Part shown: one piece after another, positions 39,001 through 52,440 of the stretch
Layout: the number at the start of each line of letters is the position of its first letter
Position numbering within the stretch: the stretch's first letter is position 1
From: Parus major
Lineage: Eukaryota > Chordata > Aves > Passeriformes > Paridae
Direction: 5' to 3'
Length of the DNA: 64,000 nt
Assembly: GCF_001522545.3 (NCBI RefSeq)
Contig: NC_031769.1
Span: 17,396,577 to 17,460,576 of the forward strand
Notes under the pieces: generated by a model
Told to the model about the DNA's origin: nothing
The model's database searches: none
The model's input: the letters and a program-made list of their open reading frames with translations, nothing else
Translations under genes and position numbers: made by a program

Positions 39001-40821
39001 TGCTAGGACATTTGGTACAGCTGGCACCTGAGTAAGGAACTACCAGAAAAAATCCTGTGTGGGCCCTAAGTGGTGCCAGGAGGCTCTTGAGGAATTACTG
39101 ATACCTGTCACAGAGGTCCTCTAGTTTCTCTGTGGTTTTCTACCTGATGTGAGGTGTGGTTCCTTAGTCTTGCACTTCACGTGCTCCAGCCTTCAAGGCA
39201 CAGTAATACATATCTAATGAATATATGCAGCTGAAGAAAATCTCACTAACAGTTAAATATATATATATAAAGTGATCTTACTGTGTTATGGCTGTCAGTA
39301 CTCAGGATATTAAGAATTCATTGAACTATCTTGACAATAAAGATTCTGCCAACCAAGAAATGTTATTGGAATGTAAAGGAGTCTGCAAATAAAGTTTACA
39401 TGACTACACAAATAATCTTTAAGGTGGTTTTAATGCTTTGTATAATTTTCAGAAGCCTATAATAACCTATCACTGAAACACTTCAAAATATGTCCACAAA
39501 GCAGTTCATTCAGGAAATTCATTTGTCCTCTATTACATTCTAGTTAAAGAATTAAAATGGCATGGGAGAGGATCCCACCAGCAGTGGTCTACATGGTTTT
39601 ATAACCAAATTATATGTCTTTGAGTTATTCTTGACATTTAGGGATTAAATCTCCATTTATGCTTTCCTTTTTTCATGCTGAGTAATCAAAAGCACTTCTT
39701 TGATTTACTGAGAAGAAGCGTGGTCTGTTTGATTGCTTTCCAAATGTTTACTCATGTAAGTCCTTCTGCAGAGTTCCCAACTTCAGAATACTTCAAATAA
39801 AAAACACGTGAGAGAAATAATGAAAAGTATTTTACTATTTAAATAACAGTTGAATGTTTTCCTTTAAAAAATGCTCTTTCTTCCTTCATAAGAATGATGA
39901 ATCTATAAGAATTTCCATTAATTATTTGAGCTATTTAAAAACTCACTCTATTATGAGGTTTCTAAATGTGATCATAATAATATAAAAATAATAATATAAT
40001 TTGTCATCTGTCCATACTTCTACATCCTGTTATTTACCAAAGGTGTGGGGACAGTGAAACTGTTTGGATTTCTCTTTTGCTACCAATTATATTTTAATCA
40101 TTTTAGAAAGTGTTTGCCTGGAAATGTGTATATATATATACATACATACATATATACATATATATGTGTGTGTATAAATATATTTGTGGACTTTTTCTAA
40201 CTGTTTCAGAATATTCTTATTACATCAGAATAAATATTGTGAAGCATTATAAAAACAAAATATTTTTTAACTGTTTGTATTATCCTTAAAGTTACATTGA
40301 ATTTGTACTTCACAATGCCTCTATTTGAGTAAAGGGTTATTAATATCCCTGATCTTCCTGAAACTTCAAATACTAGGAAAAAAAAACAACTAAGGCAATG
40401 CTTAGAAGTTGATATCTAAATCCATGTGTTAATCAGCCTCACTTTTTGATGCTGGATTTCCTTCAATAGTTATTTGACAAATCCTATTAATTATAGTTAG
40501 ATTTAGAAATCTATGGCATGTGGTGAGAACAAGCCATATGCTGAGATAAACTGAACTAGAGCACATCTAGGTTAGTTGAAGTATGTGTGATCTTGGAAAG
40601 TGGTACTTGATTGTATTAGAACAAAAAGTTTGTATACTGTATAACATTAATTATCTATTTGTTGCTTAGACTTGTGGCTCAAAACATTATATGCACAGAG
40701 AAATAACTGTTATTGAAAAAAAATAATCCATATTCTCATTTAACAGATTCAGTATCAATTAAGTATGGTTTTAACACTTACTCAGATTTCTGCTTGCCCT
40801 AATGCTATATTCATACAGTAT
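33001..40821. other. Intergenic DNA, no gene seen
   Basis: Nearly 8 kb of AT-rich sequence whose open frames are all under 100 codons and without domains. It includes an (AT)n/(CATA)n microsatellite at about 40126-40184. I see no RNA gene and no clear transposon. Confidence 0.45.
40126..40184. repeat. Compound AT/CATA/TG microsatellite
   Basis: TATATA, CATACATACA, ATATATG and TGTGTGTG segments run together over about 60 bases. Simple low-complexity DNA. Confidence 0.85.
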
Positions 40822-40877
40822 AATCTCAGCAGAAACAACATAAAATTTCAATCTCAGTAGAAACAATGCAAAATTTT
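40822..40877. repeat. 28-base imperfect tandem duplication
   Basis: Two adjoining 28-base units begin AATCTCAGCAGAAACAA and AATCTCAGTAGAAACAA and differ at four positions. A local duplication that has had time to diverge, unlike the exact 49-base duplication 1 kb away. Confidence 0.85.
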
Positions 40878-41760
40878 GACAAAAAATCAGCCTCCCACTC
40901 TACCTCTAAAATTTTTCTCTGTCCTTTTAAGGACTGGTCTTCAGATTCTTGTGCACTTTGATTAGTGCAACTCAATAAAATAAGAATTACAGCATTTCCA
41001 GTTTCCTGTTATCATTTTTGTGGTTGCAGATGCTTCTTCTGGAGCTGTAAGGTTTTGTATCAATACTGAACAACACTGCAGTGATCCTGCAAGAGAGAAG
41101 ATGAGTCCTCATCCTCCATGCACCCTTCTAGACAGTACAAAGCATAATTATTCCCTGCAGGCTCTTAACAGGAGGCGAAGGCCAGACCTGGCTGCTCCTG
41201 CCTGGCCATAGCAGGGGGTGTGGGGTGTCTGTGCCCCACTCCCTGCCCTGCAGTCCTGAGCCCCTCACACACCAGAGACCTTGGCATGGCCTCAAGGGCT
41301 GGCAGCATACCGTGTGCTGTCAGTGGGTAAAACACTACATGGAATGGTGAGGCTCTGCTGCGTGGTTTGGGGGGTTTAATTTTTGAATTTGGTTTGAAGG
41401 AGCACACAACAGAACATTCAATAGCATTCAACTACTTTTCAATTACTATTCAATTACTATTAAGTACACATACAGTGTTAGCTGATCTTTTATACTGTGT
41501 TTGTACTGTTGCCGGTTTGGTTGTGTAATTTTTTCATAGCTAGAGCAGGAGACACCTGCATTCACCTCTATACATTTTTATGTATCTAGATAGGGATTAT
41601 ATTTACACTGGAAAATCCATTTTGGTATAGATTAAGATTTTGAAAACAACAGGATATCTGTTTATCCTCTGTTTCAGTGGTAACTGATAACTGCATAATG
41701 CACTGTTGATAAAAAGGAAGATATAAGGAATAAGAAATAGTGTTTATTACAGCACCAGGA
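40878..41760. other. Intergenic DNA, no gene seen
   Basis: Contains a moderately GC-rich patch at about 41160-41330 with no recognisable domain in any frame and no repeat family that I can name. Confidence 0.4.
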
Positions 41761-41858
41761 GACTAGAGATGGAAATAAAAATAGGATCATTCTAGCTAGT
41801 CCCATCAAAGACTAGAGATGGAAATAAAAATAGGATCATTCTAGCTAGTCCCATCAAA
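41761..41858. repeat. Exact 49-base tandem duplication (two copies)
   Basis: A 49-base unit starting GACTAGAGATGGAAATAAAA occurs at 41761-41809 and again, identical, at 41810-41858. Identity across both copies indicates a very recent duplication, a polymorphic variable-number locus, or an assembly join error. Confidence 0.95.
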
Positions 41859-44800
41859 GGGGAGACTTTTCTTAGTGAGTGGTTTTCATTAGAGCAATAG
41901 TTCATATCCAAACAATATCATGATGAGGAGGGTTTAAGTGCAGAAAGAAATAGTGTCACAAGTAATGAAATTGCCACATTTCTCCCAAAATCTGTTTCAT
42001 AACCTCCCGTGTTGTATTTGTAGTTCAATTTCTTGGTTTCATTCTATTTTCTATCATCCTTAAATTGAACTCTCAGCTCCTAGTATTTAATACATACTGA
42101 ATGGTTTCCTTTCTTAGTATTTATATTCTTCAAGGTTGTCTCCTTGTTATCATAAAACCTTAGAATAATACAATAAGTAATGGAAAATAATATTTATTAC
42201 GATTGAAATCTTGTCATAATACTGTTGAGGCAAATAGTTGGGTACAAGTTTGCCAAATCTTTCTGAACCTAGGTAGACTAGAAGGAGTGAATTTGAATGG
42301 AAGTTAGTGGAAACTGTAAGTACTTCCAAAAAAAAGAGAACATTAACCTATAAATATTTTCTTTTTTTTTTTTTAAGTTGTTGTATTTTCAGTACTCTAG
42401 AAAGAGGAAAGCATATTCCTGAAATTTGCCAAAATAGATGATTTCCAATAGGCTACTGCATCTGATATTTATGATACTCTTCTGCATCAGGCATCAAGGG
42501 AAAACCTATCTCTGAGCTTGTCTATAAAGTCATGGTATCTTCATCTCTCTCCAGCCTTTGTGGCTGTTCAGTCAAGAGGGTTTCATTTTAGAACTCCTCA
42601 GGTAATTAGAAGTCCTCTTGAGGAGGAAATCTAGTATTTTTGAAATGAGGTAATAATATTTCTGCAACATAACTATGAGCTGCTTTTCGTGCTGAGTCAA
42701 GCAGCATATGCTGTTTTTCAAACCTTCACCTTTCTAGATGAGCATGAGTTTGGAAGGAGGTGGAGATGTTACCTAAAGGCTGGTTGCCAATGCCCATTCC
42801 TCCCCAGAAAGTTACACCTCCAGTGTCTGAATGGATGAAAAGCTTAGCAAACATGAAAAACTTTAGTTATTAGATTCTGGCCATGCACATTTTGTCCAAA
42901 ATTAATTTCATGTTTGATTATATATCTGAAATATATGAAATGTCTTCCCTGAAATGTAACTCTTATAATCACCATGCTAATACAGAATATTCTAATTTAT
43001 GCTAGAAGAGCTCAATTTCCTTACTTAAGTTTTGTAATCTGTTCAAGGGATTCCTATTTTGGTGTCCAGGAAGCAATGTTTAGATCAAGGTTCAGTTCTT
43101 TTACATTGCCTGAGGTACTGGAGTGCTGTCACCATGCTGAAACACCATCTAAGTAATTGCTTCCTTTGCCAAAGAGCTGGGTAAGGCTTGTCTGTACTGA
43201 GTGTGTCACACAAATTTATGTCATGAAATGTGGTATTTTTGCAAACTATTCATTTTCAAATAGCATGCTCTCATAATCCCTACTAGGTGAAACCTTACGT
43301 AGGGAGAAGAATACATAGTTATGTGCTGGGAACACTTCATTAATGGCACAGAGAAAGGATTTCCTGTAGAACAGATGGCACTTGTAGTGTCAACCAAAGC
43401 GTTCATCTAAACCAGCATTGTCTGGAACCAAATGCCCTCAGGCAAGGATCCGACCCAGTTGTGGGGAGGCACCACTCAGTCCTGACAGATGGCTGTGCTC
43501 AGGCAGCCCAGACACCGCACACAGGCACCAGGGGTGGCTGCTGAGAGCTGAGCTCACAGTGGAAGAAAATACTCAGTTGGCTTGAGCTTATGCTCTGAAC
43601 TCTATACTCTGAACAGCGTTATGTAAGAAAAACAAAGGCATGAGAGTTTAAATCAAATGTAAGGAAGAAGGCAGTAGTTCCATAGCCCTTCACCCACGTT
43701 TGGTGATGCACCAATAGTAGGCAGAAATCTGTTTTGTTAGCTTTGGTCAGCTGCAGGAGGGCCTAAAATTTAGTTCATCATTCTGCAGTAAGTAGAATGA
43801 GTGACAGTAATAATACATTTAGAACAATACACTCCAAACTTTTGAAAAATAAAAATTTGAACACCCTTGATGCTTAATGTTTCTTTTCACTTTTATATAA
43901 AATCAAAATAAAATCTTATTTAAGCTTGACTAAGGTTATAAAGCTGAAGGATAAAGGAAAAGTCCTTTAAATAGCAAGGACTTTTCATATAAAGAAATTG
44001 ATCAAGATTCCTTCTCTATTAAGAATACACTGGACACACTCTTGAAAAGGGGCAAGGGTCTCACCTTCAAAAGTTGAATTTTAATCCAGTTTATGGTTGC
44101 TTTCCACATCTGCAAAGGTATTTGGTCTTCTTTTCAGGCAGGAAAAGCACAATTTTGAGAGATAGATGTGGCAATAGAGACTTCAAAGGAGTAAATAGAA
44201 GCAGAGTAGAAAGAATATCAAAACACAGAAGTGGCTGAAGTGATCTAATGAGAAACATGATGATGATTTGCAATGAGGAAAATAAGTGAGATGGAAAAAC
44301 ATAATGGGGAGAATTTATTTGTTTAAAACATTTACATGTTTAAATTTGATGTTACTTCCCTTATATTAGTTTTAAATTGGGGAGGTTTTATCATTTTTTC
44401 ACAATAAATATTGTAGGAAGCATAAGTGCAACTGTTCTTCACTTCTATTGACTGTCATACCAAGCTGGAGTCCAGAAGTGCCAGTGCTTCCTCACAGAAC
44501 CATCCCAAGAGCTGAGGATCTTCAAACTGTGGCAAGTCTTTAGACACGGTCTTTTCTACTCTGTTGTGTCCTAGCAGTCAGTGAGGATACCACTAAGGGT
44601 TACAGAATCCCTATTGTGCTTCTGTTTCAAGCAGGTGAAAATCAAATCTTGTGACTTTTGAGCTGCTTTGGACCATTTTCCCATGGCTTGAATTCCAGGC
44701 CATTTTGTGTACAGCTGCAATAGGCCTGATCTGCTTTTGCAAACTCTCCTTTTACCCAGCTATGTTGACACTGAAATCCAAAGTGCTACATCAGTGTGAA

Positions 44801-45664
44801 ATCCCTCTGTTGTAAGGAGAATTTGACCACGTGGTTAGTTTTGCAGTCATTCAGTAAGAATGAATATTTACATTGAATTTCATTTGCAGATTTCTTTTAT
44901 TTATTTTAAAAGCCCTGATACTGCAATGTATCTGCAATATTATCTGTTCTTTAACTCTGGTGTTTACACCTCTGAATGAGCCACATAGCTACCAGTATGT
45001 GTATGTGAGAGAAAGTGGAATGCATCTGCAGCTGAAAAAACAAAATAGGACCTGATCTGGATAGGGCTAGGACTTCAGAGGAAGCATGCCTGAAAACTTG
45101 GAAGTTCTGTTCAAACAGGTGGGTGCATGGTGTATTTGATTTATCAGGTTCATGTCCATGTTCATGGGACTTATGGAAATATAACAGGGGAGGGAATGTG
45201 TGTTTGTGCGGGGTGATAGATGGGGAGAGGACACAATAAGAATTTCGTCTTTGGGGTTTTTTTCAGATTTTGTCTCTTCTTTATAAAATATAATTTTCAG
45301 TTGGAAAAATTATATATATGACACCCTGCAGAGAGACAGTGGAAGGATTGAGGTTGTTTGGTTATTTACAGATTTTTTTATATAGTGTGCCTCATCAATG
45401 GTGTTCTCTTTTCCCAAATGATAAATATATTACAGGAAATTAAAACAGGTTTGCATGCTCATTAGGCCTTATTTGTCAGTTTTCACCACTGCAAGGAAGT
45501 TATAATGAACAGTCTGTCAATACAAAGTGAAACTAAAAGTAAAATGACCAAGGAGAAAAGAAAATGGGAAAAAACAAACAAACAAACAAAAAAACCCTTA
45601 TGAGATAGAGATATCTTTAAAACAGATGAAAAAACTTACTGTCAAGGTGCTTTTCTAATTATTA
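41859..45664. other. Intergenic DNA, no gene seen
   Basis: AT-rich sequence with short domain-free open frames only. A GC-richer patch lies near 43430-43560 and an A-rich CAAA repeat near 45575-45597. No gene or named transposon is supportable. Confidence 0.45.
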
Positions 45665-45972
45665 CAAGCTAAGTTCAGGTGCCAAGAGGATGGAGCCAGG
45701 CTTTTCTCTATGGTGTCCACCAACAGGATAAGGGACAATGGAAATAAATTGAAATACCGAAAGATCCATCTGAATGTGGAACATGAGGAAAAACTTTCTG
45801 TACTGTGGGGGTAGCAGAGCACAGGAGCAGGTTGCTCAGAGAGGTTGTGGACTCTCTCCCTTACTGGAGATATAAAAAACCCACCTGGATGCAATCCCAT
45901 GCAACCTGTTCTAGGTGAACCTGCTGTAGCTCCAGAGGTCACTTCCAAGGCCAGCCTTTCTGTGATTCTGTT
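45665..45972 (+). mobile_element. CR1 LINE 3' terminal fragment, sense orientation
   Basis: The sequence moves through the CR1 3' end in order: ATGGTGTCCACCAACAGGAT, AGGGACAATGG, GAGGAAAAACTTTCTGTACT, AGCAGGTTGCTCAGAGAGGT, TGGATGCAATCC, then the tail TTTCTGTGATTCTG at about 45957-45970, after which an AT microsatellite begins. It is 5'-truncated at about 300 bases with a preserved 3' end. Open frames across it are remnants. Confidence 0.9.
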
Positions 45973-46010
45973 TATATTTATATTTATATATATCTATATA
46001 TATATATCTT
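45971..46010. repeat. AT-rich microsatellite at a CR1 tail
   Basis: TTTATA/TATATC units follow directly after the CR1 tail. CR1 tails end in short repeats and often seed microsatellites, which explains its position. Confidence 0.8.
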
Positions 46011-46104
46011 TACATGTGGACCTTTCTAAAGTCTCAGGATCTCACAGAACTACAGCATCTTTAACATTTTGATTGTTAAAGTGGTAGCAATCATTTACGT
46101 AGCA

Positions 46105-46215
46105 GCTTTATCCCAGAACCCTTCAGAAATCCCCATACCATTTCTGTGAGATAGGAATCAGCTTCCAGGAAAGGAGGCTGAAGATGTGAAGTGACACAGG
46201 ATGTGTGTGAGTTCC
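46105..46215. repeat. Possible ancient MIR/CORE-SINE remnant
   Basis: AAATCCCCATACCATTTCTGTGAGATAGGA followed by AGGAAAGGAGGCTGAAG and GTGACACAGG is reminiscent of the MIR order (tetranucleotide TGAGGTAGGA, then GAGGAAACTGAGGC, then AGTGACTTG). Confidence 0.3.
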
Positions 46216-49200
46216 ATGTCAGGATGCTCCATGGACACCTATCCATCCAAGCACCCAGACTGGAAATGTGCCATAGCTCCCTTCTAGTCTGGGTACTCGG
46301 GTTTTCCAAGGGCTGACTTGGGACTGATCTGAGTCGGAGCTTCCACACAAAACCAAGATTAGGAAGGATTCATGGTCTCCAAGAATAGACATAATTGTGA
46401 AAATCAGAGCTAGGTCTGAATCAGGAGTTCATTTCTTTGTTTTGTTCTCATGGCCATACAACTTCCTCGGAGCACTGGTTTTGCCAGGGGGAATTTGTAA
46501 CAAGAGATCTTCAGTTCTTGTCCATTCAAAGCAATGGCAATTTTACACTGATAGCTGCAACAAGATTTAATTATCCACAACACTGTTTTTCTTATAGTTG
46601 CCAAAATATTGCCTGTTGAAATCCTTATAAAGAAAAAAAAAACCAAACAGTAAAAACAAACAATTTCAAGCTCCAAACACTGACTTAGGTTACAAAACTT
46701 TTCAATTTTTAACAGGATATTGGAAAAATCTAACAACCCCAAAAAGGGAATACTTTTTCCAAGAATAGCACTGTGTATGAACAAGACTTCCTATTTGTTT
46801 TTGCATGGTTGGCAAAGAAAATAACCAGTGTTTTAGTAACTTTCAGATAGCATGCATGGTACATGAGCAGCAAGCTCATGGTAAGACAAGCCTGACTGCT
46901 GAAATGAGGAAACTCAAGAAACATAAAGGTCAGGAAAGGCAAACCACAGAAAGGTAGTGGCCAAGACTTCTAAGCTGTGCTTCTAAGATGTTTAAGAAGA
47001 ATCTGTGATGATTTAACTTATTCTCTTTGCACTTTTTTTTTTTTTTTTCTGTCTTAGAAAGGGATCTGAGCAAAATAATACAATATTAAAAAGAAATTTC
47101 AGATTTTATAAAATTATTTTATTTATAAAATAGTAGTATTTCATGATTGCATTGATGAAATACTTCAAGCCTATAGATTGTGCAAATTATATTTCTGAAA
47201 ATTAAGGTAATTAAATACATTATTCAGCTACCTAGTCATTAGCTTTTGAGGATGTAATAGCTATGTTTAAAAGATTGGAATTAAATATTAAGGAACTCAA
47301 CAGTATAGTGTTAAACTGCTTGTAACAATGATAAGCACTTCAGACAGGTAGTTTTGTAGACTGCTAATAGTACTCAGAGTTCTTAAAAACAGGACTTATT
47401 TTGTGTGCTTTTAAACTGCATCTTTTTTATGTCTTTCTTATATCAGCCTTGAATGATCTTTTAATCTGATCATGCTTTTTTTACCCTATTTGTTTTCTCT
47501 TCTAATGCCTCTCTTTCACTGAATTCTGTTTCATCTCCCTTGTTCCATACTTCATTATTTTCTGTCATTACACTTTCTCTATCCCAGAATCTCAGTGCTT
47601 CCTTCTCCTTTTCATGTGATGACTGTTCTACTATTTGCACACTTTTTACTCAGCCACTTTCCTTCTCTAAAATATTCATCTTATATTCTGGAACATTTTG
47701 GCTGAAAATCACTGATTTTCAAAACCCACAAATTCCCTCCATTTACTGGGGAGACTGGACAAGAAATGAAGTAGTTCTAGGTCACACAGCTCCAGCACAA
47801 CTACTGAGGGCACAGCTCTCTGATTTGCTGTGAAGAATGAAAACCTTGGGCAGCTGTGAATTCCTTTGGTCTAAAACTGGTCCCATTATAAGTCTTGCCT
47901 GTTGAAAAAGCTTTATGCCATTCCTTAGGCAAATAGTACTTGGACAGTCAGGTGTGCTAGGACTACATCTGTACCATCAATTTTTAGTGGTTTGGATGCT
48001 TGCATTCATCCTTGGGTCTTTGTTCTCTGCCAGCCTCAACTGCTCTGTCTCTGTTGCTTCATTCATGTTATGTTTTCAAAGAGGGCATCCAGATTCCCAA
48101 GACAAAACCACAGTGCTGGTTTGCTCCCTGTGATCTGTACAAAAGAGACACACTCCCATGTAACACCAGGCCACATCTCAGAACATGAAAGGAAGTGTTT
48201 GGCACCATGCTAAGCCTCTCTCACAGGACATGACAGAGCCCAGTGCTGTCTCAGGTAGGAACCCATGGACTGAAATCCACACAAGTATCCCACAGGACCC
48301 AACCTGTCCCAGTAAGAGTGCGGGCAGCCCACTCTGGAGGTCACTGGTATTCATCAGTGTGGACAACAAGTCATGTGGCATATCTTAGGGCTGATTTCCT
48401 CCCTGCAGCAAAGCATTTTGGTGGTGTATGTCTTACGGAGTGCAAGCAGCACCTTTGTGGTCTGTGAAGTGTGCAGTATTTACTAAGACAGCACACAAAG
48501 AGGGTGGGAAGGCTCAGGAGCCTCTATTCTATCAAGGGCTGTCAGAGCTTCCAGGGTCCCTACTGTGAACCTGGGGACTAGGGTCTGAAATCTGCTGGAC
48601 AAGGTGTGCAAGTTGTAGGGTTTACAACCACAGGCAGTTTACATGTGAGTGGTGTCTGGAATGGCAGAATAGGAGAGCTTGAGTAAATACCAAATTAATT
48701 AATTCAATATGTTCTTAGTGGTGTCTTTGCCACTGTTGTAGGGATGAATCAGACAAATGTTAACTTCAGATTTACAGAGTCCTGAAAAATATATATAATC
48801 ATGTAAACAGTACATTTCATCCTTTCCAGGATTTTTTTTTTTTTCAGAAATTCAAGTTCATTTCAAATTTATCTGGACTGATACTGAGCTTTACTGAAAA
48901 ATATTTCCCACCAACTGCATATTCTGCTGTAATTCAGATAGTTCTTTTCCTTTATTTTTTGTCTCCACAACACAAATCGAAGGTGTGGAAATGCAGCAAT
49001 TCCTGTCCCAGAAAATGTTGAACTGCCATGAAGACACATCCATTGCACAGCAAACTCTGTGTATTGTGCTTCCTGCTTATTTCACTTGATGCAATATCTC
49101 TAAGGTCAATGGATAGTTTCTCAGTAAGTTCAATATTCAGTGAAATTGCCCCCCAAGTTATCTTCTCTTCTGAAAAGGCTGAGAATACACTGTGTTGTTG

Positions 49201-51911
49201 ATTATATAATGACAATGTTATCAGGTTTTTGAGAAACAATGCAAGTCTCTTTAGAAAAATAAAGTTCTATTATTCCTGTCAGGTCTACTTTAATGAGTGT
49301 ACACTCACTTACCTGAATAGGCAGGTGCTGGAGGATATGTTTTTAACACAGACCATTAAATTTTTTGTTTGACCAAGAGATAAATGTGTCAATTTATACA
49401 TAAGTAATGTGTCATTTAATAGAAACAGAATAATTTTCACGAAAAGCCAATAAATAGACTAATAAATAGACTATAGGAACATCCTTATTTTTCCTTTACT
49501 TTTTTCCAATAGTTTGCTAAAAAAATGGGCAATTTTTTTTCTCTTGTGGCAGCATGACTATCTGGCCAGCATATATTCCCCTGAATTTAGCCTGTATACT
49601 GTTATCATTTAATTATATTCATTTAAAAAAAAAACACCAACAACAAAAAAACCTATAAAATATGTGAGCCCTCTTGTGGCCAGAATATCTTCTATGTGTC
49701 TTATGAAGTCATCAAAAACTATGTGGCCTGGTGAAGTAACTGCCTGAAATATCTAGAGAACACTAAATGTAAATTTTTTTAGTTAATACTTCTAATGCCC
49801 GTTCCCTTTCATTTTTTATAACAGTGAAATTAATTTAATTTTTCTTTTATATCTTTCTTAATTTGTATTCTTATTTGTAGCTAAAATGCCAGGGAACTTC
49901 TGGTTTTGTAACAGGGGTTTTTACTTTAAAGTCTTCATATGTATCAATTATTTCAATCATATAGGACCAAATATGACCATCAGTCAGAGCTTTCTTTATT
50001 TATTACTGATCTGGAGCTGAACTCCAAGATGATTTTGAGGTGGAAGAGACTTTATTTCATTGCCACTTATCACTTTTCCCTCATGAATTCAGTAAAAAAA
50101 TTATCCAGACTACATGTTCTTATTTAAGAAAAGTTCTTATCCATGTACAAACATACAATGGTTTTCATATTTTTGAGGGTTTTTGCTTCCCTTCATTAAA
50201 AAGGCCTGTTTCTGCAGTGTAATGCATTTCTTTGCAAAGAAAGAGGAAAAATTTTACAGCTGTTCAAATTAACTCATGAACTGGGCCTTGAGAAATAAGG
50301 TAGTAATTTTCATTGATTAGATAAAATATCAGCACTCTGTGGTTATAGTAAATTTGCAGATAGAAAAGGGATGTTTTTTAAGTTCAAACTCTGTGTTCTA
50401 CTCCTCACAGATTTTTCCACTGCATAAGGACTGTTACTGTGCTCAGATACTTAATGTAGTGTAATAATGGCATTTTAATAAAAATATTATGTCCTGTGGA
50501 TTACTGAATACTTTCTGATTGTTTTAATTCTGCTGATAGCGTTTGCTTAGTTATTTCCTCTGAGGCCTGAAAAGAGACAAAAGCATACTTTTTATTGTAA
50601 CTGGCTATTTAAAAATTCCACTGGAGAATATTGGTTGCAATGCTTCAATCTTCTTCTGTATCACAGTTGTACAATTATTTATTTATAATGATTTGATATA
50701 ATATATATAACTTGATATCTTTATATATATGTTCAAGAAATGCAAACAGCACATCTGTTTGAAATTTTTTTTGTTTATTTTGGTATTTTATTCTTGGTTT
50801 CCTATATTTTTATTTGTTTCTATCACAGTCATTTTAGTAGTCTGGAATCAGATTAAAACTGGAATGTATTTTTTATTTCTTGCTCTGTTACTCTGTATCT
50901 ATTTTTTCCCTAAGAAATGTAGCATACATTTATATAGGAAAAGAAATTCCATATTCACAAACATAACAGGTGTTCATTGTTATAATTATTATCATTGCAT
51001 CCTTAGTATAAATTCTTAAGAAACTCTTTGCCAAGAGTCACTGTAGAACAAACAGAAAATAAGACTTCTGGTACCTGATACCCTAGAGAAATTATATGCC
51101 CAGGAAATGTGCAGGAGTCTGTAGAAAATATGTCAGGGAAGAGGCAAAGATTAGTGAATCAAGTGAGGGGGGAGGAAAGGCAAGTCAAATGAATGGTGAA
51201 ATTAGGTAAGTTTATAATTTTCAAAATTTGGAGGAATTTAAATATTAATTGGACAGAGCAGTGGGCAATAATCCATAGACTGATAGATTTCTTTCATGAA
51301 GAGAAATTCAGCTGAAGAACTTTTTAACCAGAGTCACTTCTCAAATAAGATAGGTTGAGGCTAGCCAGAACTGAGATGCTCTATCTATATTTAAGTGTAT
51401 CTTATATTTAAAGCTCTGAAGAAAATATCAATCAAATGACCATTTCATTACAGTTACTATATATTTTGGGAATTCTATTTTAGTATGGTTTTAATTATCT
51501 ATTGTAATTCTTAAGAATAACAACAAGCTAATGCAGGTTACTTTAATTTGAAAATCTTTTCCACCTGCATGTGTTTAAGAGTGACATGTTCCTTGAAAAA
51601 AACCTGCAGTTACTAAGCACTTAAATGTGCATCTCTCAATGAGACAGTAAGTAAAGACAAAGCAACTGGTTTATTTTATTTAATGTTTCATTTCTATCAA
51701 AAGAAACCTTTCTAATGTGTCAAGATACAGAAGCTTGCTCATGTTATATGATAATGGAAATTATAAAACAGGAAGTCTAACAAGGCAGATTGTTAAAGCT
51801 GGGTATGCTCAGCTGCATGCAGTAAAATACTGTCTACATAATTTGTGTGAACAAATAACACAGAAATTGGGCCTTGGCTGGGTAAACAAGACATCCTTCT
51901 GCAGTATATGA
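46216..51911. other. Intergenic DNA, no gene seen
   Basis: Mostly AT-rich. The longest open frame (124 codons, 46410-46784 minus) has no recognised domain and its composition looks random. A stretch near 47735-47790 (including CTAGGTCACACAGCT) is weakly MIR-like. A moderately GC-richer zone at about 47.9-48.65 kb gives several overlapping short frames on both strands with no supporting signal. T-runs occur near 47032-47050 and 48832-48844. Confidence 0.45.
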
Positions 51912-52440
51912 ATGAAACATTGGATCACAGAATGGTTTGGCTTGGAAGGGACTTTCAAGATCATCTAGTTCCAGCCACCCTGTCATGGACAGGGACATGG
52001 TTGCCCAAAGATCCATCCAACCTGGCCTTAAACTCTTCCAGGGACTGGGCAGCCACAGGTTCTCCAGGCAACCTGTTCCAGTGCCTTGTGATGTTCTGAG
52101 TAAAGAGTTCCTTATGAATATTTAACTTTAATCTCCCCTCTTTTTGTTTAAAACCATTCCTTCCTTTTCTATATCTGCCTGTGTAAATCTCCCACTTTTT
52201 TAAAAGCCCTACTGTGTGCTTGAAAAGCCGCAGTGAAGAAGGCTTGAGCCTTTTCCTCTCCAAGATGGACAATTCCAGCTCTCTCACCCAGTCATTGTAG
52301 AAGAGCTGTTCCATCCCTCTGATGATCCTCACAGTCCTCCTCTGCAGCCACACCAGCAGGACCATGGTTTTCCAGTGCTGAGGACCAGACCCCACCCAGG
52401 TGGGTTTCACGGTGAACCTACGATAGCTCTTTCAGCCACT
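51912..52440 (-). mobile_element. CR1 LINE 3' fragment, the longest and best preserved in the window
   Basis: The plus strand opens with the reversed CR1 tail (GATCACAGAATGGTTTGGCT) and continues with the reverse complement of the element's end. On the minus strand a 149-codon open frame (51961-52410) reads as the C-terminal part of the CR1 reverse-transcriptase protein, with WLQRRTVRIIRGMEQL, LELSILERKRL and SLEEFKARLDGSLGNH. The endonuclease and catalytic RT domains are absent, so it is immobile. Its unbroken frame suggests it is younger than the other CR1 pieces here. Confidence 0.93.

Noticed and set aside
46410..46784. 124-codon minus-strand open frame in AT-rich DNA
   Set aside because: No domain, no codon-use signal and no neighbouring gene structure. 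Length is within chance expectation for 64 kb in six frames.
47735..47790. Stretch resembling the end of a MIR SINE
   Set aside because: Only short similarity around GGTCACACAGCT; too weak to list as a repeat without a profile search.
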